In this document: positions 51,964 through 62,104 of the stretch, in pieces
How the letters are laid out: the number at the start of each line of letters is the position of its first letter
Position numbering within the stretch: position 1 is the first letter of the stretch
Origin: Ichthyophis bannanicus
Lineage: Eukaryota > Chordata > Amphibia > Gymnophiona > Ichthyophiidae
NCBI GenBank assembly: GCA_033557465.1
Contig: CM066033.1
Coordinates: 591,014,438 to 591,078,437 of the forward strand
DNA: 64,000 nt
Reading direction: 5' to 3'
Notes under the pieces: model-generated
The model's input: only the letters and a program-made list of their open reading frames with translations
Told to the model about the DNA's origin: nothing
Database searches by the model: none
Position numbers and translations under genes: made by a program

Positions 51964-53600
51964 CTAAGCCTTCAGCAACCAGGCCGTGAGATGCAGGGAC
52001 TGGGGATTCGGGTGCCATAGCGTCCCGTTCTCTTGGGAAAGGAGATCTGGAGCATGCCCTAACTCCAGAGGTGCCGCTTGAGAGAGATGTAGAAGCAGGG
52101 GATACCACGCTTGGCGTGGCCATCGTGGCGCTATGAGAATCATGTGACCCCTGTCTCTCTGAAGCTTGAAGAGTGTTTTGGGGATGAGGGGAATGGGTGG
52201 GAAGGCATAAAGGAAGCCCTGACCCCAGTGAAGGAGGAAGGCATCCCTTGTCTGACAATTGTGAGCCGGAATCCTGGAACAGAACCTGGGAAGTTTGGCA
52301 TTCAGTGGACTTGCAAAGAGGTCTATGTCTGGAGTGCCCCAGAGATGAAATATCTTTGCCACCTGGTTCAGGTGGAGGGACCACTTGTGAGGCAGCAGTA
52401 CTCAACTGAGTTTGTCTGCCCAAAGGTTTTGAATGCCTGGAAGATATACCACTAGAAGGTGAATTTGATACTCTCTGGCGAGGGCCCACAGTCGTAAAGC
52501 TTCGTTGCATAACGACAGAGAGCCTGTTCCGCCCTGCTTGTTCACATAGAACATTGCTACTTGATTGTCCGTCTGGACTAGGACTGTCTTGTAGCTGAGC
52601 TGGGCGTGGAATAATGGAAGAGCTAAATAGATTGCTCTTAATTCCAGGAGGTTTATGTGCAGACCAGCCTCCTGTGGAGTCCAGGTTCCCTGGGTAGAGA
52701 GATGATTCAGGTGTGCTCCCCAACCCACCTGCGATGCATCTGTTAGGGTGGCCTGAAAAAGGGGTTGATGAAAAGGAGACCCCATTGTCAGATTTTCTAG
52801 GGATTGCCACCATTGGAGGGACAAAATCAGTCATTGAGAGTTTATTATTTTGTCTGATAAATGACCTGTTGCCTGTGTCCACTGTGTGGAAAGGGTCCAC
52901 TGAGCTGCTCGCATGTGGAGGCGAGCATATGGGACTACATGAACCGTGGATGCCATATGTCCCAGCAACTGTAGTAGCTCTCGAGCAGTTAGGGAGGATT
53001 TCCCTGCTGCTTGAGAATCTAGTTGCATTATGCGAAGACACCGAGCCTGTGGAAGGAAAGCCCTTGCCTGTCTGGTATCTAAACAGGCTCCTATAAATTC
53101 CAGGCATTGGGAAGGAATAAGTTGGGATTTTGGGAAGTTTATTACCAACCCCAAGTACCGGAGAATTCGCATTGTGCGAGACACTGCAGTGCTGGCCTCT
53201 GCAACTGTAGGGGCTCAAATGAGCCAGTCGTCTAAGTAAGGGAAGACGAATATTCCCAGGGTTCGTAGAAATGCAGCTACTACTGGCCATGCATTTCGTG
53301 AATACTCTTGGTGCTGAAGCCAGACCAAAGGGAAGAACCCTGTACTGGAAATGTTTTCCCCTGAAAAGGAATCGTAAGAATTTCCTGTGATCTGGATGGA
53401 TCAGAATGTGAGTGTATGCATCCTTTAAGTCTAGAGAGCAAAGCCAATCCAGGCTTTGAAGGTATGGCAGAAGAGTTCCTAGAGCAATCATTTTGAACTT
53501 CTCTTGAAACAGGTATTTGTTCAATTCTCTGAGGTCTAAAATGGGTCTGTGTCCTCCTTTTTCTTTGGAATAAGAAAATAGGGGGAGTAGAACCCTGCAC
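51964..53600 (-). pseudogene. D5 reverse transcriptase-RNase H
   Basis: The fingers and first palm motifs lie in the long frame 51,773-54,265: 'RPILDLRELNKYLFQEKFK', 'LCSLDLKDAYTHILIHPDH' and 'LPFGLASAPRVFTKC'. A frame change near 53,285 puts the YLDD stretch (about 53,221-53,250) in another frame. RNase H lies at 52,402-52,824 ('TLTDASQVGWGAH', 'HINLLELRAIYLALPLF', 'LVQTDNQVAMFYVNKQGG'). The linker 'DIDLFASPLNAKLPRFCS' is at 51,964-52,362. Catalytic residues are present, but two or three frame changes break the gene. Confidence 0.85.
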
Positions 53601-55505
53601 CACGTTGAAGAATGGGTACTTCCTCTATTGCCCCTTGGGCAAGAAGTTTTGAGACCTCGTGATCTAACAGATTGTTTGCGGAGGTTTGAGAATTGAATTG
53701 CTTTAGAATTGTAGGAGGGGGCATGCTGTGAAAATGAAGCTTGTACCCTTTGCTGTCTAGTTTGTCCCTTTTGGGCAACCTGACCCTGAGATTGACTCTG
53801 CTGGGTATAGAAAAGATAAAATTTCCTCTTTTTGCTGAAAGAGGGTTTTTTATAAGACTTCTTTTTGGCTGGAGTGGCTGTAGATTTCGACAATCTATCA
53901 AGAGTAGTATTGTCAGCATATAAGTCATTAGCTTTTTCCTGCCAGTTCTTGCCAAAGAGATTCTCTCCCGTGCAAGGGATGTTGCCTAACTTGTCCTGTA
54001 CCCAAGTCTCCAAGTCTGATGCCTGAAGCCAGGCAATCCATCGTGCGCCAATGGCAATAGCAGAGGTTCTGCTGATGCATTCAAAGCAGTCAAAGGCTGC
54101 ACGATTTACAAACTTGGAGACATCTTGAGCATGATTAACTAGAGCAAGAAAGTCTTGTCTCTTGTCATCTAGGAGAAATAGGCTCATAAGCTCCAAATCT
54201 CCTGTAACTTCCTTGAGGAACATTCCCATATACAGTATATATGAACTGATCCTAGCTGAAAGCATGGAAGCCTGAAATGTTCGGCGCCCAAAAGCGTCCA
54301 GTTTCCTGCATTCACGACTGGAGGACTGGATGCATGCCTCTTTGCACTTTTCATCCTACGCATGGCTGACTCCACCACCATTGAATGGTGTGGCAGTCGA
54401 GTCTTTTCAAATCCAGGACATGGCGGAACTCGATACATAGTATCAAGTCTCCTAGAGTGAGGAGATGTAGTCAGTCAGAGGTGTCTCCCACATTCTGAGC
54501 ATCAAGTTATGCAGAATTTCATGGATGGGCAGAGTGGCTGCCTCCTTTGGAGCTTTAGGATATTGGAGAATTTCCAATTCCTTTGCTCTGGGTTCCTCTT
54601 CAGGAGCCACCGTGATTGAAAGGCCCTTGGCCATATCACGAATAAAAACCTGAAAAGATATGTCCTCTGGAGGTGACATTCTGTGTTGGGGAGAAGAGGG
54701 ATCCTCTGTGAGAAACCCTCTAGTACCAGCAGAATTGTCAGAGTCTTCGGAATCGGAGGATTCAAAGTATTCCTGACCCCGATGCTCATGCAAAGCATGG
54801 TCCCGGTATCGATCGAAGTCGGTACCGAGTTGATCCAGTATCGACCTATCGATTCCAGCCAAAGATGGCGTGGGAAGAATTCCGTACCGGTGTAGGTACC
54901 GGCATCGGTGTCGGTGTCTATGTCGGTACCGGTGCCCGTTGGACCAACGGTACCGCAGCTGAGAGAAGAGCTGCGATGCTGCGTTCGATAGCGAGGAACC
55001 TCTGGTCTATCGATGCTGCCAATGCCTGTGTATCGGTACTGGTGAAAACGGCCGGAACCCCGGAGCATGGCACAGGTAGTTCTTGCGAGGTCGGGGCCTC
55101 GAGAACATCCTGGAACCCCATTGATGTTTTGGAAGCCGAAGCCTCCCGCCGGGGCTGCTTTGCCGGTGTGATTCCCTCAAGGGCAATGCCAAAGGCCTCT
55201 CGATGCTTAGCAGAAGAGCTACCCTTTGAGGACCGGCTTTTATGTTTAGTTACCTGAGATCCATGGGAGGAAGAGGAGGCCATTGAAGATGTCAATGCAA
55301 TGGATCTGGCATCAGAAGAAAAGAGGGTACCGAGCTTTGCAGCCCAGTTCTGTCTGCCTCTTTTAGTCATCCCCATACAGGAGAGACATTCAGATGGAGA
55401 ATGTTCAGGCCCTAAACATTTAAGACACCTATCATGGGTGTCAGTGACAGAAATAGTACCGCCACACTTAGTACATTTTTTATAACCACTAGTTGGTTTT
55501 TCCAT
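53601..55505 (-). pseudogene. D5 gag
   Basis: The start at 55,505 reads 'MEKPTSGYKKCTKCGGTISV' followed by TDTHDRCLKC, GPEH and CLSC, the same Cys/His cluster as D1 and D4. A 195-codon frame is followed by 54,452-54,862 ('FIRDMAKGLSITVAPEEEPR', 'LHNLMLRMWETP'), 54,184-54,438 ('GFEKTRLPHHSMVVESAMRR') and the upstream part of 51,773-54,265 ('YILYMGMFLKEVTGDLEL', 'NRAAFDCFECISR', 'TWVQDKLGNIPCTGENLFGK', then a Lys/Ser/Gln-rich tail). Three frame changes join the pieces. The central Ser-rich linker is shorter than in D1. Confidence 0.8.
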
Positions 55506-55734
55506 GTTTTAGGAATATGGGGCCTAGTGCCCAAAATGGCGCCTAGCACCAAAAAAGAAAAGTTTCTGAAGGGAAACAGCTCAAAGTCTTTTTTTTTTTT
55601 TTTTGGAAAAGAAAAGAACCGGCGGTACCGGTAAGCGTCGTGCGTCAGGCAAACGCGACCACAGAAAACAATTTTAAAGATGGAATTTTCTGCGGTGACA
55701 GGGTATGGATCCTGTCGGCTCCGCGGAAAACGAA

Positions 55735-55897
55735 GAACTGAAGAGGGACAGTTGGAAAGGTGGGAAGGCAGCGCGCATGTGCTGAGGGATGCTCCCAAAA
55801 GCATTCCTATTGGACGCTGGGGAGCGTTCCTGCGCAGGCTCCGTCGGTACTGATGATACCCAAATGTGAAGACTACATTCCTGCTTGTTCCTGGAGA
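55735..55897 (-). repeat. D5 left inverted terminal repeat
   Basis: Inner end gaactgaagagggacagttg, outer end cattcctgcttgttcctgga. It pairs with 50,438-50,628. A 16-base T-run at 55,590-55,605 lies in the leader before it. Confidence 0.8.
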
Positions 55898-56223
55898 TAC
55901 TTCCTAATAATATTGTGAACTGAAGACACAGGAATTCCAAGGTCTTTGGAGATGGTCTTGTACCCCTTTGAAGTTTAATGTTTGGTGATAATGGCTTTTC
56001 TGACAGTCTCAGGCAGATCTCTTGTCTTCACCCATTGTGAAAATGGAACAGAAAGTGAATGAGGCCATTTTAAACATTAGAGCTATCATTCATTGGTTGA
56101 TTCAAGTCATGTGAGTACAGACAATTGATCACAGGTGCATCTAATTTTACTGCAATGGGAATGTGGTTCTTCTGGTTAAACTGATTTGAATTGTTTAGAA
56201 GGGTGCCAATATAATCATGTCCT

Positions 56224-56814
56224 AACAATAAACCCAAAAGAAAGACCTATTCTCAAATAAAGGTTCTCTACTGTTGTTCTAAATATCTTGTATTTTTTGT
56301 CGGACCAATGGTCTGTGTGAGGACAACCCCTACCACAGACTGTGTCCAATTTAATCATTTTATGCAGTAAAATGTGCTTAATAACTCATCACTTATCTTA
56401 TAATTCGCAATTTATAAAGGAAAAGCGATCAAGGGGTATGAACGATCTTCAGTGTTTGGATAGGGATGTATGCCTGACGCAGGCTCTTTAGAATTTGATG
56501 GACCCGAAACGCAGTGCTGTGTTGTACCCCATGATCACTTTTTCTTTATAAATTGTGGAGCGCGTGCTTGCTTCAAGAACTGATGAATTATAAGATAAGT
56601 GACGAGTTATTAAGCACATTTTACTGCATAAAATGATTAAAATGGACAAGGTCTGTCGTAAGGCTTAAGTCCTCACACAGACTATTGGTCCGAGAAAAAT
56701 ATAAGATATTTAGAACGACAATAGAGAACCTTTATTGAGAATAGATCTTTTCTTTCGGTTTATTGTTGGGGCTTGACCTTCTTCTCTTTAGCCCTTTGAG
56801 ATATTAACAGTGTA
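56224..56814. mobile_element. Foldback insert in Tc1 with degenerate hammerhead-like loop
   Basis: A ~590-base insert lies between copies of a 13-base direct repeat (ataatcatgtcct at 56,211-56,223 and 56,815-56,827). Arms of about 185 bases (56,222-56,406 and 56,585-56,769) are inverted copies at roughly 90% by eye. A further inner pair is ataaaggaaaagcgatcaag against its inverse near 56,530-56,550. The loop at 56,473-56,528 keeps cctgacg and cgaaacgcagtgctgtgtt, a damaged version of the hammerhead loops elsewhere. No coding sequence. Confidence 0.75.
56473..56528 (+). ncRNA. Degenerate hammerhead-like motif
   Basis: The 3' half aligns with the two better motifs: GAAA, then ACGC/GTGT as stem III and a GTT cleavage-type triplet. 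The 5' core reads CTGACGC, so the conserved A after the second G is lost, and the stem II segment is enlarged. Probably inactive. Confidence 0.4.
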
Positions 56815-57029
56815 ATAATCATGTCCTGGTAATGTCCAAGTTTTTATACTATTTCCTTTTTAAATTGGTCTTGTTTTATTTGATTGTTTTGTGTGTCAAG
56901 TATGTGTGCATATATAGTCCAAAGTCTTTTGACTGGCCACTTTTTTTTTTTTTTTTTTTTTTTTAGGAGTTATTGTACATTAAGGGGCTGAACTGCAAGG
57001 GTACAAATAATGTTGACCACAAATGTATC
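56815..57029 (-). mobile_element. Tc1 5' terminal part
   Basis: It holds the 5' inverted repeat of the Tc1 element at 56,995-57,029 (minus strand starts TA then catttgtggtcaacattatt) and leader sequence with a 24-base T-run (plus strand, 56,941-56,964). Flanking TA and L1 continuation at 57,030 define the end. Confidence 0.8.
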
Positions 57030-58985
57030 TGCCAGTTACAGTTCATGTAAGTGCCTCCTGAGAGTTTCCAACCATTCCTGGGACTGAGGATCACCATTCC
57101 CTGTTTGATTTGCAGTTCCACTTTGACAATCCTCCTGATGTATCCCAACCAATTCCTTATCCTTCTGCCTCTACTTATGAGTCCCTAATGAAATCAGATG
57201 TCCTCTCATTACCACCTTAAGACAATACTAGACTGCCCCAGGTGTACAAGCCTCATTATAATTGATTTCCAGATACTTCCAAACCCATTTACAATCCTCT
57301 GGGTCCTCCAATAGCGAGACATTAAGGCACCAGACCCCCCCCCCACCCCTTTTGGGAGAACAGAGCGTGTTATCTCCACACACAAGAGCACACGATCGGA
57401 CCAAGTACGATCCACTATGATGCATTGTTCAACCTCCCCAATTAGATCCTTGCTCACCCATAGATAGTCAATACGAGTATAGGAATCATGCACCCCAGAG
57501 TAAAACATATAGTCCCGTTCTTCCAGGTGTTTTTCCCTCCACACATCCAGCAGTTCAAAGATTCTTGCCCACATATGCAGCCCTTGATGATTATGTGTAT
57601 GGGCAGATCCTCCCTCTTAGAGGTATCTATCGTCAGACTACATGCCAAATTACAAACATCCAAGACACCCCCTCCCATTACAACCACACTCCAGCCCGCA
57701 TCCACTTCCACAACCATCTGATCTCCTTGAACCACCGCAAACCCTTCCAAACATGCCCCCCCCCCCCCGATGCACTCTCCATCACAACCCAGAAAAGAAT
57801 ATTAGCTCCCCACACAGAGAGAAAGTCCAAAGTCCATGAACTTCAAGTTGCGGCATTCTTTCCTCGTTCTGTGCAATCTTCTTGCCTATGCAGGCGTTTC
57901 CCTCCATGGCATGATCTCTCCCACTGCAACTTTAGCTCTTCTGCCCTCTTTGGCCCCTCAGTCAATGGCTGTTCTGGAAACAAATTAGAGCAAGCAGCTT
58001 CTTTAATGGCTTTAAGGGCCACCCCTTAGTTGTCCAGGCACGAGTTAAGCGGCCTGCAATCGAAAATTGGAAGCCAAAAGGTAAGGCCCATTTGTAGTCG
58101 ATTCCTCATGGAGTTGCTGATTAATAGCCTGAAAATCCCTCATTTTACACATAGTAATAGCAGACATGTCAGCGTAAATTTCAATGGCTGCATTGTCCCA
58201 CTTAAATTTCCCAAGCTTGCAGGCTGCTTACATGATTATGTCCTTGGTAGCATATTTGTGGCTGCCTCTCTCTGGGCGGTCCCAAAGCCTGATAAGCTCG
58301 CTTAACTTTTAAGCACAATGGTTCCAGATTAATCTGGGCCATCTGAATCAGCACTCTGCAAATGTGTTCCATCAAATTTGCATAAACCAAAGCCTTCTTT
58401 GATTCAGAGAGCCCCCGGATGTGAAGACTGCATCTACAGGAGCAGTTTTCTAAATCTTCTAATTTCAATAAAAGCTCCTCATGCATCTCTGTCAAGGCTG
58501 ATACACTATGGCCCACTCCTGCCAAGGTCTCCTCGTGTTCACCCAATCTGGTTTCATTCTCCTCCACTCTCTGCCCCAGCTCATGCAGGTCTGATTGTAT
58601 GTCTGCCATCCAAATCTGTACCTCATTTTTTTAATGCCTGGGCATCTCCCTTCAATTCAGTGAACCACTGCTGCATTTGTTACACAATGAAGTAAGCCCT
58701 GTTGGATTAACACCACTGCGATCCAAAGTGTAGCCTTCATGGGTGGGTGCGTCCTCGCTCTCCACTGCCCCCATCTTATGTGCGCCTCCTCCTGATTGTT
58801 CACTGCTTTTAAAAGCATACACCTTCAAATCCACAGTGTTTTTTTCAACACTGCAGCCATCACGACTTCTGGGGAAGTAATAGCTTCAGTGCGGGTGCAG
58901 GGTCGATTAACTAACTGCTGAAGAACAACAGGCTAGGCAGCCATCCTGGATGTGATGTGTACATAAACTCGCACACAGTGGTGGC
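57030..58985 (-). mobile_element. L1 copy 3, 5' part
   Basis: This continues the L1 interrupted at 23,530. The joined reading 'GRYQAALDMLGKEHF' crosses the Tc1 site. The endonuclease end is at 57,209-57,574 ('YMFYSGVHDSYTRIDYLWVS' and a Ser-Asp motif), with the preceding loop at 57,454-57,750. ORF1 lies at 58,040-58,862 and a 5' untranslated leader at 58,863-58,985. The N-terminal part of the endonuclease is missing between about 57,800 and 58,030. A 14-base C-run at 57,756-57,769 lies near the junction. Confidence 0.8.
58040..58862 (-). pseudogene. L1 ORF1 relic
   Basis: From about 58,862 the frame gives a short N-terminus. The main piece 58,202-58,609 has a heptad-like coiled coil ('LHELGQRVEENETRLGEHEE'), then 'LEDLENCSCRCSLHIRGLSE', corresponding to the 'dLENrsRR.NlRi.G' start of the L1 ORF1 RNA-recognition domain, and 'NLEPLCLKVKRAYQALGP'. 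ORF1 protein trimers coat L1 RNA. The C-terminal domain is lost by a frameshift near 58,200. Confidence 0.75.
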
Positions 58986-59400
58986 CATACACTGAATCTA
59001 TTTTTTTTTGAAAGATCTGTTACTTTGTATAGTTGATAAGGCATATACTATACCTTGGCCTGATCACTTTTTGCTTAACTGCACAATTTCAATGAAAATT
59101 TCCTCCTGTACCTGAACCTTCAGCCTATTAATTTAGAGATCTAAGGTTCATAGACCCTTCTCTTTTGCTTTCTAAATGCCAAATTCCTAATGATTTTGTC
59201 TCTGTCAATTAATGACCAAATTACAGTACGGCAATCCTCTCTCAAAATTGCTTTTGAGGATATTGCTCCATTGCGGAAACAAATATACAATAAATCAAAT
59301 TCATGGTATCATAACGGTCTATGTTTATTGAAAAAAAAAGCTCATCGAACAGAAAGGTTATGGAGGTATCTTCCGATATTTATGTGCCACAGCTGACTAT
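58986..59400 (+). pseudogene. L2/Maui-like ORF2 linker fragment
   Basis: The frame at 59,190-59,396 reads 'SSLKIAFEDIAPLRKQIYNK' and 'SWYHNGLCLLKKKAHRTERL' then WR, the 'aPL....pWy...L..lK...R..Er.Wr' pattern between endonuclease and reverse transcriptase in L2-type LINEs. A 'DHFLLNCTISM' block upstream (near 59,060) is the end of the endonuclease. Short and broken. It is too diverged to belong to the L2 copies in this window. Confidence 0.5.
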
Positions 59401-60222
59401 TGTGACATTTGAATATCAGCCATTTTGAAAGCTGGCCCCATAGTTAATATTTTCAAGCCCTTTTGAGGCATATTAAACCTATTAAAAAGATCTCTCACAA
59501 TGGGCATTTCCATAATTAACGTAGATTATAGTCCCCATCTAGCCACCCTCTACCTCCTACCCTGCCCATCCTCCCCTCACCTCTTGGACCTTGCCACCCC
59601 AGTCCTCAGCCCCCCCTCCTGACTTTATATCTCCCACCACAGACCTCCATCACTCTAGAGAGGGAGTTAACCTACCACCCAGGCAGCCCTTACACACCCG
59701 CTCCCTAAACCTCCATTTATCCCAGTCATAGTTAAACACTAAACTCCAGCCTCATTTTCTTTCTTCCTCTCTACACTCACGCACCCATTTGCCAGCCTAC
59801 ACCCATCTTCTCTATTTGCTTAGCAAGATAATAGCTCACCAAGTCTAGTCTCATGCTTCCCTTCTCTTCAACCTTGGCCCTCTGATCTCTTCACTTTCTC
59901 CATACTTTTCTGTATTGGGTTCATAGAGAACCGCTGCAGCCATTTTCCTTCATTCATGACTCAGATCCATCTAGAACCTAGATGCTTCTTTCTTCTCCAG
60001 CTGATTTTTAGCTTGATGTTTCACTGCCTCTGGCAGATTTCTCAGTATAGCTCATTTCAGGATAAATCAGGCCTCAGTTAGTCAGAGCTCTCTGACTTCC
60101 CAGTCACCGTAAGTTAAAGGGCAGACAGGAACTGCCATCTGTATTTTATCACTTTTTATCTTAGATAGTGTCACTTCCTGGAATTCACTTCCTTTTTTTG
60201 GCAGAATTACCACTGATAGGTC
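59401..60222. other. No recognisable feature
   Basis: This is pyrimidine-rich on the plus strand from about 59,520 to 60,060, with many short CCTCC/CTTCT tracts. I see no open frame of interest, no inverted repeat and no family motif. It could be very old repeat or the 5' region of the L1 fragment that follows. Confidence 0.5.
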
Positions 60223-60870
60223 TTGGAACAGCTCAATTTTACAGTTCTTCTACTCTACATTTCCCATTTTCCTGGCCTTCATTATAATCTGTTCATTGAG
60301 GCTGTAATTGTGTATGCATGCAATGTCGTCTCAGGGCCTGTTTTCTCTTTGTGGCCCCAAACTGCAGCATGCCTGATTCACCTTTACAGCCTTGTGCCAT
60401 TCTTCTCCATCTTGAGTGCTTGCCAAAATAAGGTTACATATGTTTTACACAGTCTCTGTAAAGTTCTTGTTCTAATGTTACTACAGTGGGAACAATTCTC
60501 CAAATCCTCCCACACTGCCTCCCTGCCCAGCTATTTTTTTTTAAAATCAAGTCAGTTTGCTTTTCGAGTTCACTTAGAATTTCCTCATGAATCTTGACTC
60601 TCTCTTCCAATTCCTCTGTTTGCTTCCCCCACTCCTGTTTAAGATCAACCATTGAGTCTTTAATGTCTCTTAACAGAGTATTTTCATCTTAAACTCTGCC
60701 AACCAATGTCTCATATGCCTCTGAATGATTTGTGCCTCATATTCACTGTCATGTGAGCTCTGCTTCTTTTCAAACTCTCAGCCGATTGCCGCAATCTTGC
60801 CTCCACCACCATGCAGTCCACAGCCACCTTCCTTGAGGGCATAACAAAACACTTGTAACTTTTTGTGAGC
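60223..60870 (-). pseudogene. L1 ORF1 fragment
   Basis: The minus strand gives a coiled-coil stretch 'WGKQTEELEERVKIHEEILS' (60,434-60,652). After a frame change it reads a 'EDLENCSHCSNIRT' block, the start of the L1 ORF1 RNA-binding domain, then 'LHAYTITASMNRL' and 'RPGKWEM'-like sequence. It is a different, more decayed L1 than copy 3. Confidence 0.55.
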
Positions 60871-61431
60871 GGACATGAGGGTTTACTATGCTATTAGCAT
60901 CTGGTTTCACTGGCTGAGAACATCTATGAAGGGCTAGTAATCACTTTGCCTGATAACCAGAATGGGAGCTCTAGTTTTAGGTTACTATCTTCAGTGGTAT
61001 CATCACTTACTACTATTACTGATCATTTGCATAGCATTATCAAGTGTACACAGTGCTGTCCCTGCTCATCAGAGCTTACAATCTAGTCAAGACAGACAAT
61101 ACAACAGCTGGGGACTAGGATATGTCTAGGGGAATGCCACTCTTTGTAAATGTGTTTGTTTATAAAATGGTCTTTTCAGTTGTGTGTGGTGCCAAATATA
61201 TGTGTTTCTTCAGCAGTGCTATATCTATTTTTATAAAAAGCTGTGATGACTGAGCTTTTTATAAAATATTTGTGTACTTTTAAACAGCTCAATTTGGATA
61301 TTCATTTGCCTACCTAGAAAGTCTACTGTATATGGAGTTATCCTTTACGTATCTAGAATACTGCAGTTGCAGGACATGAGGAAATATCTTTTACAATACA
61401 GAAACCAAGTCAAACAAATGTAATCAATTTA
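60871..61431. other. Unassigned sequence
   Basis: The stretch near 61,020-61,110 (gatcatttgcatagcattat, then ctgctcatcagagcttacaa) looks like an old interspersed-repeat end, but I cannot name the family. The rest is AT-rich without a gene. Confidence 0.35.
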
Positions 61432-61700
61432 TTTGATTAAGTGACTAGAGAATTAGATGAAAGGTCTGTTGTGGACGTAGTATATGAGGATTACTACAAA
61501 GCTCTTGATAGTGCCCTGCATAGGAAGCTCGTAGATAAATTGAGCAGCTTATGGCTGGACCCCAGGGCGGTGAACTGGATTAGAAACTGTATAGAAGAAA
61601 ATGTTTAATGGAGATCACTCAGAAGAAAGAAAAGTGATTAGTACAGTACTTTCAGGGAGAGAGTTCTGGGCTGTTCCACATCTTCATGAAGGCGGATCTA
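61432..61700 (+). pseudogene. CR1 reverse transcriptase fragment (lineage A type)
   Basis: It reads 'ELDERSVVDVVYEDYYKALD' and 'ALHRKLVDKLSSLWLDPRAV', then NWIRN. This is the motif A region of a CR1 reverse transcriptase ('...DVVYLDFSKAFDTV.H..L..KL...'). The catalytic Asp block reads YEDYYKALD. The fragment stops at the D6 right end. Confidence 0.65.
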
Positions 61701-62060
61701 GCATAGCTACTCACCTGTAACAGGTGTTCTCCGGGGAAAGCAGGAATCAGTCCTCACATATGGGTGACGTTGGTACCAACAGAGCCTTTGCGGAAGCATC
61801 CCCCCAGCTTTCAAAGAAAGCCTTTGGGAGATGCCACAACACATGCATGGTCCCCTTCTCGCCCAACGATGCCATCTTGCTGTCAGATGACATAGCTAAA
61901 AGATGGCGCAAAAAAAAAAAAAAAAAAAGGTAAAGGTAAAGGAGCAACTCCAAGGGGAGGAGGGAGGGTTGTGAGGACTGAATTCCTGCTGTCCCCAAAG
62001 AGCACCTGTTACAGGTGAGTAACTACAATTTCTTCGGGAACAAGCAGGAAGTCAGTCGCA
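61701..62060 (-). repeat. D6 right inverted repeat and truncated internal complementary region
   Basis: The right repeat is 61,701-61,890. An 18-base A-run and a gtaaag tandem follow (61,911-61,941). The internal complementary region is 61,971-62,060, with CACCTGTTACAGGTG intact at its centre. Its left-end half stops after aggaagtcagtc, shorter than in the other copies. Confidence 0.8.
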
Positions 62061-62104
62061 AGCAAAAGCAATTTAGTTCGTGTACACAGACCACAGCAGG
62101 ACCC

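Larger units (their letters stand above)
50438..55897 (-). mobile_element. DIRS retrotransposon copy D5 (distinct lineage), in Tc1
   Basis: D5 is a 5.46 kb copy with both ends: right end agcatagttactcaactg at 50,438, left end ctggaga at 55,897. It is uninterrupted by other elements. Terminal repeats and proteins are clearly related to D1-D4 but diverged (gtgaagactacattcctgct in place of the gtgaggactgacttcctgct type). Order: gag, reverse transcriptase-RNase H, recombinase, internal complementary region. Stops and frameshifts inactivate it. Confidence 0.85.
49145..56223 (-). pseudogene. Tc1-family transposase, split in three and decayed
   Basis: The sense order runs right to left. 56,020-55,898 has an N-terminal helix-turn-helix reading 'TVRKAIITKH' and 'SKGYKTISKDLGIPVSSVHN'. 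50,437-50,206 reads like 'GTVKNLPGYGEKRKINLRS' and 'RTVGKTPHTTSRSL'. 49,917-49,284 has 'DETKLELFGNAD' (first catalytic Asp), 'QDNDPQHVSKSTKEWLK' (second Asp) and 'NPDLSPIENIW' (DDE third acidic residue), with the C-terminal 'EEWEKLPADKCMKLID'. D5 and a SINE separate the three blocks. Stops and frame changes are frequent, consistent with an old copy. Confidence 0.85.
23531..57029 (-). mobile_element. Tc1/mariner transposon, split by nested insertions
   Basis: The two ends are inverted copies: cagttgtggtcaacattact at 23,531 and, inverted, gtaatgttgaccacaa-like sequence ending at 57,029. TA lies on both outer sides and L1 copy 3 continues on both flanks. Its own sequence is 23,531-23,597, 49,145-49,917, 50,206-50,437, 55,898-56,223 and about 56,828-57,029, summing to about 1.6 kb, the usual size of a vertebrate Tc1 element. 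Everything between is younger insertions. Outside the transposase it includes the characteristic leader ending in 'cacaatgggtgaagacaag' on the minus strand. Confidence 0.85.

Noticed and set aside
51773..54265. 830-codon frame as an intact DIRS polyprotein
   Set aside because: After about residue 330 it leaves the conserved polymerase frame; YLDD and RNase H are in other frames. The length partly reflects a chance open frame.
56895..56965. 24-base T-run as a retroposon A-tail
   Set aside because: It sits within the Tc1 leader with no adjoining SINE or LINE body and no flanking duplication; simple expansion is enough.
61911..61941. A-run and gtaaag repeats as a SINE tail
   Set aside because: They lie between the D6 right repeat and complementary region, at the place where other copies have ordinary non-coding sequence, and no SINE body precedes them.
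13071..62060. Repeated ~100-base terminal blocks as a CRISPR array or satellite
   Set aside because: They occur in fixed positions relative to DIRS genes, as inverted terminal repeats and internal complementary regions, not as regularly spaced tandem units.
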